Below are positions 1-11,527 of a DNA stretch of 64,000 nucleotides, in pieces; the first letter of the stretch is position 1; the number at the start of each line of letters is the position of its first letter. The stretch is taken from positions 2,430,501 to 2,494,500 of the forward strand of contig CAMQGK010000565.1 of NCBI GenBank assembly GCA_947000775.1. Direction: 5' to 3'. This DNA is from Pterois miles. Lineage: Eukaryota; Chordata; Actinopteri; Perciformes; Scorpaenidae. Position numbers and translations under genes: made by a program. The notes below the pieces were generated by a model. That model saw only the letters and a list, made by a program, of their open reading frames with translations, ran no database searches and was not told where the DNA came from.

Positions 1-3000
1 ACAGTTGAGATCAGACAGTCTCGTCTCCTCACACACAGATATGCCAGAAAGACCTCCTCTGTGTTCATTGTCAGTTTTTAAACCCATAGTTTGGTTTGTC
101 AGCAGTTTAGGTGGTTTGGTTTGAGCACGGATTTGCTGGCAGCATCAGAGGTCTGGAGGGACTCACCTAGAGGGGCATGTAGTGGAGGGAGATGGCGCAG
201 ACACCATCTCACAGTCCTGGAATGTGCCTGGCTCTCATAACCTTGGTTGCTTCTTATTTTCAAGGCCAACTGATAAAACGGGCTGTTTGGTGAGGTTTGG
301 GTTTTTTTTGTTTGTTTTGTTTTGTTTTTACCAAAGACTCATAAGGTGGTTTCCATTGTCAGACTTGTTAATATTTCACCCAGAGCTCTTCAAAAGAGCT
401 AAGTAAGGCTGTTTGTTTAGCCTGCTGATGACACAGCACATTCCTCAGACAAGAGACGTGTTGGTGCTGGAGATCTCTATCAGCCCCGGCCCCGACTCAG
501 CACAGGTGGGATCTGCGGTGCGCGCTCAGCCCTCCAGCTGTGTATACTAGTCCATTATGTCAACCAAGCACAATTAGCCAGCTATTGTTTTCATTTGAGT
601 GTAAAGAGAGAGGCAGTGCAGTAGAGATTTATAGCTACAGGGAGAAGAAAAGGGTGTGAAAGAAAGTGACGCTCGGAAAGATGCTGAGATTAGAGAGGAC
701 TTTCCTGCTGTGAAACACAGGAAAGGTCGAGGAGTTAGATTTATTTTTTGAAGGAACTGTTATGTACAATAGTGAAAGTAAAGAAAGTGAGTAGAAAGAG
801 TAGATGGGAAGTTGTTTTTATACCAAAGCTTTGGCATGATTCAGGGGAATGGATAGGTCAGGGACTAATGTGAGTCTTTCTTTGACTTGGTGAATGAAAT
901 CATCATCCCCACATTGTTTTTACCTCACGTTTGTTTTCTTTTTTGAGTTTTTATTTGAGATGCTGGCGGCTGTTGATACAGCTTGTCTTGAGGGTCAGTC
1001 AGCGTGTGATTTGTGTGTCCTGCATGGCCTCAGAAAGTTGTTACACTTTTCCACCGCAGCATTAAAGTGGGAAAACGGTGACTGACATCATCCAGAATAT
1101 CAAATGATGTGGATGGAAAACCACGCGGTCGATGACCCCGAGGAGATAGATCACATGTTTTCAGTGGTCCTTCCTCTGGTGTGAAGCAAAAGGTCCTGGG
1201 TATTGATTCAAATGAAAGACCGTATTATATTGCATTTTATTGCCTTTTTTTGTATTGCATTTTATTGTCAACTGGATTTACAGTGAGAAAATTATACTAT
1301 GTTAGTATTTTTGTTTTATTATGCTTCTGTTTTTGATTTTCCAAAATATAAGAAACTTTAAGTTGCTTTATGTTATGGCAGAAAATACGTCCTTCCAGAA
1401 ACGGACAAATCTGATCTGACATTTTGTTTTGTCTCCCCTGTTTTACTACACTTGTGTGGGTGAGAGAAGCCCTTTAACAACTTCTAAATGGTAAAAACCA
1501 ACTGAATTAATTGGAATAGAGTAAAAATGCAAGAATATGAACTAATGTATTAATAGCTGACTCTAATAAAATTGCATTCGCACCTCTACCAAAGCAGGGG
1601 AGGTCCAAAATGCATCAGGAGTAAAAAGGAAATAAAGCAATGGAAAGAATCTGATGATGAAACTTTAACGCTGCCAAACTGGAAATACGTGGTGCATATC
1701 TGTTAGTTAGCAGAAAGTCTAATCATAGGAAAACTTGACTGGATATTGTTATGACAATAATAATAAATTAGTATTATTATGTTATTTAAGTATTATTTTC
1801 GTTACGGCTCATTACTATTGATGGCTATTGCCACAGTTTTTTGGGGTTTTTTTTGTTTTTTTTTTTGTCTTTTGGTGATCCTGGACTGCCAAGGTGGATT
1901 AAGTTGTGTGCCTTTGGTATCTTTTATGAACTTTTTTTTTTTTTTGATAATGAAAATTATTATCAATGTGTTTTTATACTTGTATTTATTGGTGATCAAG
2001 CCATTTAATTTGTTGACAAAATCCTCCCTGTTCATGCTTTGGCCTGCGTTAGACTGTGTGTTGTGATTAGGACGTACTGCACACAAAAATCTAATTGAAA
2101 TAGAGTGGTCTCATCTCATTGTGAAGGTGGCGGTCAAGCATGTGTTTTTAAGATTAAAAGTTCGTCAAATCCTGTAAAATGTCTTAATTCATCCATCCGG
2201 GTGTATTTCTACTCAACCCAATGCCTCTGTTGTACTGTATCAACTCAAATAAATGGATCTTGAAAGTTACATGTGTTTGTTTTTATGTTGAGACAAAGTT
2301 TTAGAATTTAGAAAGTGCTAATTAAATGTGTACTTTAGGACATAAGTCCCTTGAAGTGGACAAGGAAAATGCAAAATAATGGTATAAATGAGCCTCATTC
2401 AGTACGATCAGTACTTGAGTGCAGGACATTCACATTGTAAGCACCCTCCATCCCATCCACAAAATAGGCCAAGGTTGCTGTCTGTCACACAATACTAGTG
2501 TTAATTTAATCTATTTCCAGAGTTCATGTCTCAAGACTTCAAGCCTGCCCTCCAAGGTTAGTTATTTCTGGTTTGACCCAGTGGCAGAATTGGACAAATA
2601 AATGGTCAGACTGGGAAACAGCTATGATCAACCTCTTGTTACAGTTGGGACAAGTGTAAAACAAATTTACTGGAGAGATGTCCTAATTTCTTTTCCTTTT
2701 TAAGAATGCGTGACCCAAAAACCTACATGAAGCCATGAAGGAGGTCAGCAGTGGTGATCCACATAGCGGAGGTGTCCTATTTTAATCCTGAACTCTAGCA
2801 TAATGACTTGAATTAACAGATGGGGGCAAAAGGTTGGGGTCAAAATGCTGCACTGAAAGAATACAGGTCAGTTTTACTCTAAAAGAATCTGTGAAAACCT
2901 CAGTTAAAAAAATCAGCCAGTACTCCCACACTGTCGCAACCTTAAATTAACTTGATGGATTTCAAAGTGATACTCCACCAAAATCTTTTTCATTTAAAAG

Positions 3001-4267
3001 TCATTCCCTGCAGGCTTGAAAGGTGTCTGTAAAAAGTCTGCAGCACTGTCCCTCGCAGAGCTACAAAGCTATATATATAAAGCTATAAACAAGCATCAAA
3101 ACATCATAGAGACACACATAGTATCTTTCTGCGTCTGAAAATTGATAGCTGCTTGTAAATTAGATCAGACCATGGTACAGATTAATGTAGGAATATTTAT
3201 TTGATTCATGACTTTATTTTTTTGTATTTTATTTCTGTTATGATTTTTGTCGATATTTATTTAATATTATTTTATATTTCTATTATTGTGCATATAGGAG
3301 TTATTTGATTTGTTGACCAAATTGTCACAATGTTGAAAAAAATCAGTAAAATACAAATTACCAAAAAAACCATCTATGTAGAGTTTTTCAATGATCGCTG
3401 CAGACATCTATTTGTAAGCTCATGATGCTCCACACATATATTTCTTTTTTATTATTATTATTTTGGAGAGAGTTTTTCCATCTTTTATTTCAAGCAATAA
3501 TGTTGAGACAAGGGACGACATGCAGCAAAGGTCTCCAGGCTGGATTCACACTCAAGCTGCTGTGGCAGGGACTCAGCCTTGGTACATGGGGTGTCTGCTC
3601 ACCAAGTGAGCTACAACAACGCCTCCGTTCTAAACATATATTTCTATCAAACTGTTGTTAAACATTTAAGTCATTCCTCGTTTACAACCCTGTTAAGCTC
3701 ATTAGTGGGCATACACATTGGTATACGCCCACCTCCTGCTCTCCCATTGGTCAGGAGAACTGGCTGTCTGAAGTCTGTGGCTTTGTTTAGCAAGGATGTC
3801 ATTTTAGAGCGAGATGCCAGTAAACTACTATCGTAACAATAATAACAAATGGACCAGATTTAGGTTTATTAGGACAGCCATTGTTAGGACAGAATATTCC
3901 TTATTAAAGAACAAGCTGTATGTGTTACAAGTGTGAAAACTGATGTACATGTATGAGATAAAATCAGACATATTCTGCAAAATGTCGAAAACATACTGAG
4001 CGTATACTATAGCTGGGCTATATACAGTATTTCTATTGGGGATCGGCATCCTAAACGTACACTGACGGCTCACAGCTTGTGCCGTTCTCAGTTCATTCAG
4101 GTTCAGGCTCAACAGCACATAGAGACAGACGGAAACCAAAATGCTTCATGATATGATGATTATTATTTATTGTCTATCATTGTCTCAACAAAAAGGAATC
4201 CCTCGCTTTATCTGTAGTGCGCCAACTTTCTTCCCTCCTCCCTCTTTTTACCTTTCTTGGACTCATA
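1..4267. other. Gene-free AT-rich stretch
   Basis: I see no supportable gene here. The stretch holds short poly-T runs (about 1847-1869 and 1931-1944), scattered T/A-rich low-complexity sequence and small direct repeats such as two copies of ATTGCATTTTATTG near 1230-1270. ORFs are short, stop-bounded and T-rich, with no recognisable domain. It is most simply intergenic or intronic DNA. Confidence 0.6.
3705..3732. repeat. Short near-perfect palindrome
   Basis: GTGGGCATAC on the left faces GTATACGCCCAC on the right around a short loop (ACATTG), giving a hairpin of about 10 pairs with one A/G difference. It is isolated and could be a remnant of transposon termini or a chance cruciform. Confidence 0.5.
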
Positions 4268-5044
4268 TTAAAGAGGACCTATTATGCTTATTTTCATTTG
4301 CATACTTGTATTTTGGCTTTCTATTTGAACATGATTACATGCTTTAATGTTCAAAATCATTTTCGTTCCCAGGTCGTCAACTACTGATGCTTAGTCATGG
4401 CTGTCGGCGTTAGATACCGACACTTCAGGCACCGTTTAGCACCAGTATAATACACACCAGGCTTTCCATTACGACAATGTAAACCCATCCACGTCAGTTT
4501 TAAATGCTCAGGGAAAGTATGCTGGGAGTGTGTGTGGCGTAGCTTTAAGAGTGAAAACACACACACCGGGCAGGCAGGAGGATCGGTGGATGGGTCCAAC
4601 AGCACAGGGCTGTCATCCAGGTGACCATTGTTCATGTCTCGTACATCACGTTACAATCAACTGTTTGTTCACGTCCCATGTTCACAATGTTCAGTGTCCA
4701 TTTCACTGTACAAATGTAGTAGTTTTAAGTCCAACCATGTAGTTTTTTTCCCTGTAACTATACTGTAGTGGTTTAACTGCCTGAACCTGAGTTTTTGTTT
4801 ACTTCACAAGCCTGGCCATGTTTTTACTGCAACGGAAAAGTGATGCAGACAAAGCGTGAGTAATGATAAGAACGCGTTGTTATTTTGTCTGAAAAGATGT
4901 GTTTGAGCTGCCCTCCTGTTTCTGTGTGGGGGAGTAATTCCCTTCGGCATGGACTTTGTAACTTTGCAGACCTTTTACATGCACAAACGTATAACGCACT
5001 AAAAGAAAGTGGAAAAACACAAAAGCACAACAGGTCCCCTTTAA
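4268..5044 (+). mobile_element. TTAA-flanked MITE, copy 1
   Basis: A 777-bp non-autonomous element bounded by TTAA on both sides. The left end reads TTAA-AGAGGACCTATTATGCTT and the inverted right end TTAA-AGGGGACCTGTTGTGCTT, so about 18 terminal bases are shared with few mismatches. TTAA duplication with A/T-G-rich inverted ends is typical of piggyBac- or Kolobok-like DNA transposons; the superfamily choice is inference. It has no transposase ORF. A diverged copy lies in opposite orientation at 8971-9446: both contain the motif of a T-rich start, a CATGCTTTAATGTTC-type block and a CCCTTT end. Confidence 0.75.
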
Positions 5045-5223
5045 GATAAGACAACCAATCAATAGGACAAATGACAACCATGTGATTGTCATACTGTGGA
5101 CTTTTGTGTACTATTTCCCTTATGAAAACTGGCCACTGGAAGTGATTGTACCAAAGTGAATTCAGCTGACCACTGTGCTCCATGTAGGAAAATACTACAA
5201 ACATGTTAGAGGCAACTTTTCAG

Positions 5224-5391
5224 GTTTCATACTCAGAAGAAAAGGACCAGTATTCTTGAACACAGCCTCAGTTGAGTGGCTGATTGACACGCCCAGGACA
5301 GGAAATTATGATATCCAATCAAGAACAGGCTGCCAGTCACATGACAGACAACTTTGCACTCTAATGAGACAACACATGCCAAGACCAACAG
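5224..5391 (+). other. Weak exon-like segment
   Basis: A 168-nt segment lies between an acceptor-like CTTTTCAG and a consensus donor CAG|GTAAGT. One frame is open throughout; it belongs to a 93-codon ORF running 5175-5456. The length is a multiple of three, so the exon would be phase-symmetric. The translation is mixed and charged, with no domain I recognise. A 168-nt open frame is not rare by chance and the pyrimidine tract is poor. It could be a real internal exon, a lncRNA exon or noise. Confidence 0.2.
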
Positions 5392-7060
5392 GTAAGTACC
5401 TGAAGTATGTTGGAAATGTAGCAAATATAAAACAAATCCTATGCGACAAGTGTTGATATTGTTTTTTTGGACCAAGCACACCTGCTGGTAATTACTAAAA
5501 AAAGTAGACCTCTGGAGAAAAGCCATTTTGTTGTCATTAGAAAACTGACAGAGTCAAACAAACAGCAGCAGACAACATGGAGCAGAGAACACAGTTTGTC
5601 TGGCTCGGGGAAGAAACGAGTGTCTGTTTTTAGGACTTGGAGAGTCAATTGATTGTCGAGGGAGAACATTGCTGCTGCTGGGTTAATTTGATCCACATTT
5701 TGCAAAAGGGGGAGTGGGTGGGTGGCTGGAAGCTCTGCAGTCTTTCGGGCTTTGGTCCTGATGAGCAGGACAGCACCCCCAGCTTGTTCTGGCCAGACAC
5801 AAGCTGCAGGCCTTGGAAGAAGACAACATCAAATACTTCTACAGCACAGTGCAGAGAAGGATTTAGGTTTCCTCAATCACACATTGAAACTGTTATCCCA
5901 AGTCTGAAATTGGCCTTTGTGAGCTAGTCTGAGCTATAAAAGTAGCCTTTAAGCCTTCTATTTATAAATCCCTCCTACTTCAGTATTTATTTTTGTCACA
6001 CTGACAGCAAACTACAGGAAATGACATCAATCATCGTCTAAAGTCATTATTTCTTTTGGGGAAGTTTTCTCTAAAAAGAGCAAGATAATTGTCTTGGAAC
6101 AAGCATGGGTCTCTTTTTGTTTTAATGCAAATTCCAGTCGTCTAAGTCAGAGCCGAGCAAGAACAAAGCAAAGGACAAGCAATAATAAAGAAAATTGAAA
6201 TGCTTACGGTAATTAATTGTCTGTCGTATGTAAAGGCCAATACAGATTGTGGAGTAAAAACTAAAACTTCTTTTGATATTTCAGCAGCTGCACCCCTGAC
6301 ACTGATATGATCTGAGTTTCAAAGGGATTTTCTTATGTCTCTAGAACAATTTCTGGTTCACTTTTTGACCCCTAAATAAAGTCCAGCTGCTACACCCTCT
6401 GAACTATTCCCTCCTTCACCCTCCTCCCTCCATATGCAGAAGGTGAGCCTGTTTGCCCCGGGAGGTGGGGGTTTATTGGTGGAAACGGCATACCCAGCTA
6501 CACATTCAAAATACCAAAAAACCCCTCCCCATAGTCCCCTTCCGGTCCTTCAGCGTGACCCCGACTCTTTGCCTTGCAGATATGGATGTCTGCATAATGT
6601 TGGAGGATATAAGCTTGACTTTTAGCATGAAACACAGACTTGAAAAGAGGTCTCTCTCTTCCTGCAAAGCCCTCCCGAGCTGCGTTGGACAAAAGCCGAC
6701 ACGCAGAGAGATTTTTGACATGAAAGCAGAAGGATTTACATCAGTTTACAACTCCCTTTGTCTCCTGAAAAACGGCTTCATGTGAGGAAAAGTTGGGGGG
6801 ATACTCTGCAAATTGAGCTAAAAGCTGGCGGAGGATTTGGCGAGGTCAGTGCAGCCTTGGCGCTTCTGGCTGCTGTTGCAGGCAGGATGTTCCTCGGCGA
6901 AGGTTTAGGGTGGTTGCTGTAAACCGAGCTGCACGTTCATTGCAGGAAAAATAAACAGAGGGCCGGGCCTGAAGAAAGTCCTGAGTACAGTGGAGCATGT
7001 GTTCCCTTGCTTAGCTGACACATTGTTTTAGAAAGGAGTCTTGAGAGGCCGCTTTCCATG

Positions 7061-7076
7061 CACACACACACACACA
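7061..7076. repeat. (CA)8 microsatellite
   Basis: Sixteen bases of pure CA repeat in otherwise unique GC-richer sequence. Confidence 0.9.
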
Positions 7077-7322
7077 AATGCACGTTCAAGTCCTCTTTCA
7101 TTCTTTCTCGTTCTCTCGGGAAAGCACTCACACAGGTTGCCTAACTCACAACCCTGCAGGACTCCTTTTCCTCTGCGCTGCTGTGATAACATTGTGACTG
7201 GATATGGAATGGAATAAACCACCCTCTCTTTCCTGCTCAGCTTCCACCCCTCTATCATTCATCCTCCATCCAGCAGGCCCCCTCCACGCACCCTGCTCTC
7301 CATCCCTCTCCTGTCCAGATGA

Positions 7323-7332
7323 CTATTTTTAG
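7323..7332 (+). promoter_or_regulatory. MEF2-type motif
   Basis: CTATTTTTAG fits the MEF2 consensus YTAWWWWTAR exactly. It sits in a GC-richer, repeat-free block (about 7200-7550), where such a site is less expected by base composition than in the AT-rich flanks. Function is inference; a single 10-bp match is weak. Confidence 0.25.
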
Positions 7333-7843
7333 CGGCAGCGCTGCTATTCTGGAATTTGTTGCTGACTGGCTGCTGCTGGGTGTCTGGGCGGCGATCTCTT
7401 CAGGAATGTCTGGCCCACTCTCAAACCACTCCAGAGTCCCAGCGCAGGGTGGATGGCTCGGGGCTCTGATTACAACGTTAAGCCCGCTGTAGCTGTATAG
7501 CTCGCTCTGCCTCCAGCAGAAACACAAAGCTGGAGCGAGAACTTTCTCTGTCCTATATACCACTAACACACTTTTACTTTTGTCTCTGTCTATATGTGTG
7601 CTTTTGTACTTGTATTGATGGAGGACAAACATCTGTAAAAGCAGAGCCTTTATGGGGACACTCCTCGATTTGGTCCTCACATGGTAAACATTTCAGGGTT
7701 GACAATTGTCTTTTGTTTAAAAGTGAGAAAAATGAGAAGATTGATAACGCTCTCATATCTGTCTGTTACATTTAAGCCAAAGGATAGCTTAGCTTAGCAT
7801 AAAGACTGGAGACAGGGGGAAACAGGAAGCCTTGCTCTGTCCA

Positions 7844-8344
7844 ATAGACTGCATGTAAAAAGTAATGTAGTCACCGTGATGTCACTAATTGGTTTGTGGA
7901 CTACAGTTTTGAAGCCTCAAATTCAGCATTTTTGCCATTGGCATCTTGGTTTTTTGCAACCAAAGTAACACAATGGTGGAGGTGGTGGTGAAGGTGGAGC
8001 TAAGCACAACCGAACATTGAATAAGACATTTTTTGGAAAGGGTTAAAGTGAAAGTGGTTAAAGTTGTAAGACAAAAACACAGACAACTTCCAGACCGGAC
8101 AACGCTGTGGTAGAGACCTGTCAATCACGAGGTAGCCACACCCTAAAGCACTAAATGAACATCATGCTGTATTGAAGAACACTTGAAACTAGCGATTGAG
8201 ACCATAAACTCATGTTTACAATGTTTACCGAGGTAATAAATCAAGGGAGAAGAGGAGTCGCCCCCTGCTGGATATTAGAAAGAAAGCAAAATTAAGGTTT
8301 TTCCTCATTGGCTTCACTTTTCTGACCCGGCGGTTGCCCACTGC
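7844..8344 (+). mobile_element. hAT-like non-autonomous element, copy 1
   Basis: A 501-bp copy of the main repeated family of this window. It starts ATAGACTG and ends GGTTGCCCACTGC. Target duplication is visible: TCTGTCCA before (7836-7843) and TCTGTCCC after (8345-8352), 7 of 8 identical, as expected of 8-bp duplications made by hAT-type transposases. Internal landmarks shared with the other copies are a CTTGGTT...GCAACC block, CAATCACGAGGTAGCCA, CTTGAAACTAGCGATTGAG and GTCGCCCCCTGCTGG. It has no long ORF and lacks the segment between AGCACTAAATG and the flanks that other copies carry. Confidence 0.75.
8257..8271 (-). promoter_or_regulatory. CTCF-type core inside hAT-like copy 1
   Basis: On the minus strand this reads CCAGCAGGGGGCGAC, which matches the well-known vertebrate CTCF core (CCASYAGRGGGCRS) closely. 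The motif is part of the repeat family rather than unique sequence. Binding is not shown. Confidence 0.4.
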
Positions 8345-8621
8345 TCTGTCCCAAAGTGACAAAATCCATCTACCAGCACCTCTAAAGATCTTCAGTGAGA
8401 TCCCAGCTAAGAAAAAGTCCAACATATACCTGCCTGCAAAATTGACATTTTTACACTGTACAGTCTGGATTAAACAAACAGTGAGCCTTTGAGGTGCTGG
8501 TAGGTTTATCTTTAGACTGAGCCAGGCCAGCTGACTGACTGCTGGCTATACCCTAATGTTTTTTGGACAGATAGGACAATGACATCAACCTTCTCCACCA
8601 GAACTCGTCACCAGGAAGCAG

Positions 8622-8969
8622 TCCATCCATCCATCGTCAACCGCTTATCCCGTTAGGGGTCGCGGGGGGGCTGGAGCCGATCCCAGCTGGCATAGGGCGA
8701 AGGCGGGGTTCACCCTGGACAAGTCGCCAGTCCATCACAGGGCACATAGAGACAGACAACATATAGACAGACAACCATTCACACTCACATCCACACCTAC
8801 GGGCAATTTAGAGTCATCAATTAACCTAAACAGCATGTCTTTGGACGGTGGGAGGAAGCCGGAGTACCCGGAGAGAACCCACGCTTACAGGGGGAGAACA
8901 TGCAAACTCCACACAGAAGAGCCGCAAGCTGGAATTGAACTAGCGACCCTCTTGCTGTGAGGCGACACA
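8622..8969. mobile_element. Teleost LINE-type 3' tail repeat
   Basis: It begins with CCATCCATCCATC, followed by CCGCTTATCCCGTTAGGGGT, CGCCAGTCCATCACAGGGC, CCATTCACACTCACATCCAC, CCTACGGGCAATTTAGAGTC and GAGAACATGCAAACTCCACAC. From general knowledge this block order is one of the commonest interspersed repeats of fish genomes, usually the 3' end of a non-LTR retrotransposon with a CATC-type tail. The tail direction suggests insertion in reverse orientation. It abuts the MITE that follows at 8971, so one probably inserted at the edge of the other. Confidence 0.75.
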
Positions 8970-8970
8970 G

Positions 8971-9446
8971 AACTTTTATACTTTTGTGCTTATTCCCTTT
9001 CCTTTAGTGCATGTAAAGGTTCACCCCAAAGGGAGTTACTCTCTCCCACAGAAACACTGCTTTTGACCTACAAGAAATGCTTGAAATCTGGCCTTTTCCT
9101 CTGTAACGTAGTGATGTCACAGAGTAACTTATTCGCATAGTACCTGTCTAGCAGGTGATTTTGCACACCTTCAAACAAAGCTACTTAGATTGGAGCTGGA
9201 GCAGAGTGCGAAGAGTTCAATGCGGCTGACCAATCAGCTGACCAATCAGAGCAGACTGGACTTTTCAGGAAGGGAAGGGGCGGAGCTTAAACCAAGCATT
9301 TCAGGGTTGAAAAGAAGTGCCACAGCACAGCCACAATGAGAAAAATAAAGCATTAATGCATGAACATTAATGCATGTAAACATGTTCAAGTAGAAACCCA
9401 AAGTACAAGTATGCACCTGAAAATTAGTATAATAGTTCCTCTGTAA
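8971..9446 (-). mobile_element. TTAA-type MITE, copy 2 (diverged)
   Basis: An inverted, shortened relative of the element at 4268-5044. Shared blocks on the minus strand include the ATGCATACTTGTATTTT region (here CACCTGAAAATTAGTATAAT on plus), AACATGTTTACATGC-type sequence, a CCAATCAGAGCAGACTGG block and the AGTGCATGTAAAGG end. The outer end at about 9431-9446 (AGTTCCTCTGTAAG) has lost the clean TTAA. Several bases are mutated and no ORF is left. Confidence 0.6.
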
Positions 9447-9539
9447 GGTAAGGGTTGTTGTTAGGCATGTCATGGTTATAGTTAATGTTTAGTAAATTCC
9501 CCAGGAAATGAATGAAAGTCCAAGCTTGCATGTTTTGGG

Positions 9540-9541
<2 letters not shown>

Positions 9542-9576
<35 letters not shown>
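9542..9576. repeat. (GT)n microsatellite
   Basis: About 17 uninterrupted GT units. The matching His/Thr or Cys/Val ORFs on each strand are artefacts of the repeat. Confidence 0.95.
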
Positions 9577-9577
<1 letters not shown>

Positions 9578-11527
9578 TCCATGAAAAGAAAATAAGCATC
9601 ACTAATGGGAAGTTTTTCCTGTCTTGGATCAGGCTTTAGGGGTTTCAAAGCAAAATTGTTTGCAGTGGAGGGAACGCCGTCCAAGCCCACCTGTTGCTCA
9701 TGATTGCAGAGATCCGCTTGAGCTGGGCCTTGTCGAGAGACATACTGCAGTATGCCACTCAGTAACATCAATGGACCGGGCAGGCCCATTCATTCCACGA
9801 GATTACCCAAGCAGGCGATGCACTACGAAGCAAATACAAGGTACATATAGGCATGCCTGAACTGCTAAGTGATGGGAGAGATGCAGACAGCGGAGCTGCT
9901 CACGTTTCTTTCAATCAATCACCCAAACATCCAGACATGACTAAGACAGTACTGCTGCTTGTCATTCCAGTAAATCACAGCTCTGTAAGATGCTTTCCCC
10001 GAGGCCACTATGTGAATCCACAAGGTGTATTTTGCATGCATCTCTATCATATTTAATGACATAAACCCTGCCCTTCCAAACGGCAATGAGAGTTCATCCG
10101 GTGAGGGAGTGGTTTCCCCCAGGCCAAGTGATTTGGGCACGAATAGGAGGGTGTAAAAATAACACGAAGGGACGAAGCCAAGTCTTTTAAAACACATACT
10201 CATGCACCCGCTGCCTCTTCAGAAGCCAAGAGGAGGAAATGCTTCTATGGCATGTAACCCTTTCATTGTAAATCACTGAACTCTGCATCCTGCCGATCCT
10301 CCAGCTACTGATAAGAATTCTCATCGCAAAACATCTTGTTCTTGTTAGGATGTACACAGTATGAAAAGCGAACAGTCAGCAGTGTGAGCATGGATGCAGC
10401 TAATTGGCCTTGGCCCTTCCCAATGAGGGGATGTGGGTTTAGCTCCAGTTTGGTGGGGCCGAGTCTGGGCCGTGGAAAAGAGTGGCGACTGGGAGGAAGC
10501 CCGTCAGACGCTGTGGCCGACCCATTCAGCTAACTGGCCGGTCAGGTAATTAAACAGCCTTCAGCGCTCTGAGTGTATGAGAGCTGAAGGAGTGTGAAAG
10601 CCCGAGGCGAGGGCTGGGAAGAAAAAGTCGTTCTTGGCTAAAGCGCAGAGATGTGCGGCCTGGCTGCTCCGGGACCCAATCCCATGGCCGCAGGGTTTTA
10701 GCACTGCTGGTTTTAGCTCATCCTTCAATTTGGTTTTTGTTTCGGAGGCTTTTTCTTCTACCAACCTCCCCCCACCCCAATCCAATTCACCCATAGCTTT
10801 AAGTAGAAATACAGCAGAAAGAGCTGGATGGATGGATGTATCCCCCAGCTGGATAGCATTCCTCTGGTTTCCACTTGTGTCTGCTTCTCCTTTTTTATGG
10901 GTCAGTGTTTCTGTGATTAAAGTTTCTTTTCCTTTTCCCCCCTCCCTCTGCTTTTCCACTCTCTTTCCATTCATAGCTATTTTCCTCTCTGCCTTTTTCG
11001 CCTGTCCATTTTTTCATGTGAATTTAAATAGTCCCAAAATGTGACCAGGGAAACTCCCGTCCAATTTTAACCTATACAGTCACATTACTACCAGGACTTT
11101 AAAAAAAAAGAAACCTTGTTTGTTTCATCCTGTAAATATATTCATTTGTAAGTTCAGTCTTGCAGTTATTCTGCTGGCTTTGTAGATGTGTTGCAACATG
11201 CCGTCTCTGCTCAGTGGTGTTGTAGCATCACTATCAGACTTTCTCACGCTGCCACCCTTTAACAGTGTCTCTTATCATCCATGCCAACTCACTGGCCATC
11301 CTCAGACTGACATCGCAGTGATTGATGTGAGCACGGGTTGGGTGTGGACTCCTCGTCCTGCTTCCTTTTCCTCCGCTGCTCTCCAGACGTGGCTGTTTCA
11401 CACGGAGGGGGGCTTGATGACACAAGACGTGAGATGACCAAGTGTGAGATGAGTGATTTTTTTTTTGCAGTTCAAAGCGGTGACAAAACAGAAAGTCATA
11501 TCCGAGTACAGTGTGTGCATTTGCATG
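9577..11527. other. No gene seen
   Basis: Unique sequence of mixed composition. A pair of antisense ORFs of about 136 codons overlaps at 10561-11044, but neither has a domain or convincing splice context and both are compositionally ordinary. I see no repeat family member here. Confidence 0.5.

Larger units (their letters stand above)
5045..7843. other. No confirmed gene; unique sequence
   Basis: Apart from the weak exon-like segment at 5224-5391, a short AC run and a MEF2-type motif, I see nothing I can name. The part from about 6800 to 7550 is more GC-rich and free of recognised repeats, which would suit conserved non-coding or regulatory DNA, but this cannot be tested from one sequence. 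Confidence 0.5.

Noticed and set aside
172..222. Possible 50-nt minus-strand exon with CTAG|GTGAGT donor
   Set aside because: Acceptor lacks a pyrimidine tract and the peptide is too short to judge.
10561..11044. Overlapping antisense ORFs of 136-137 codons
   Set aside because: Both strands open over the same DNA without family resemblance; likely the mirror effect of one chance stop-poor stretch.
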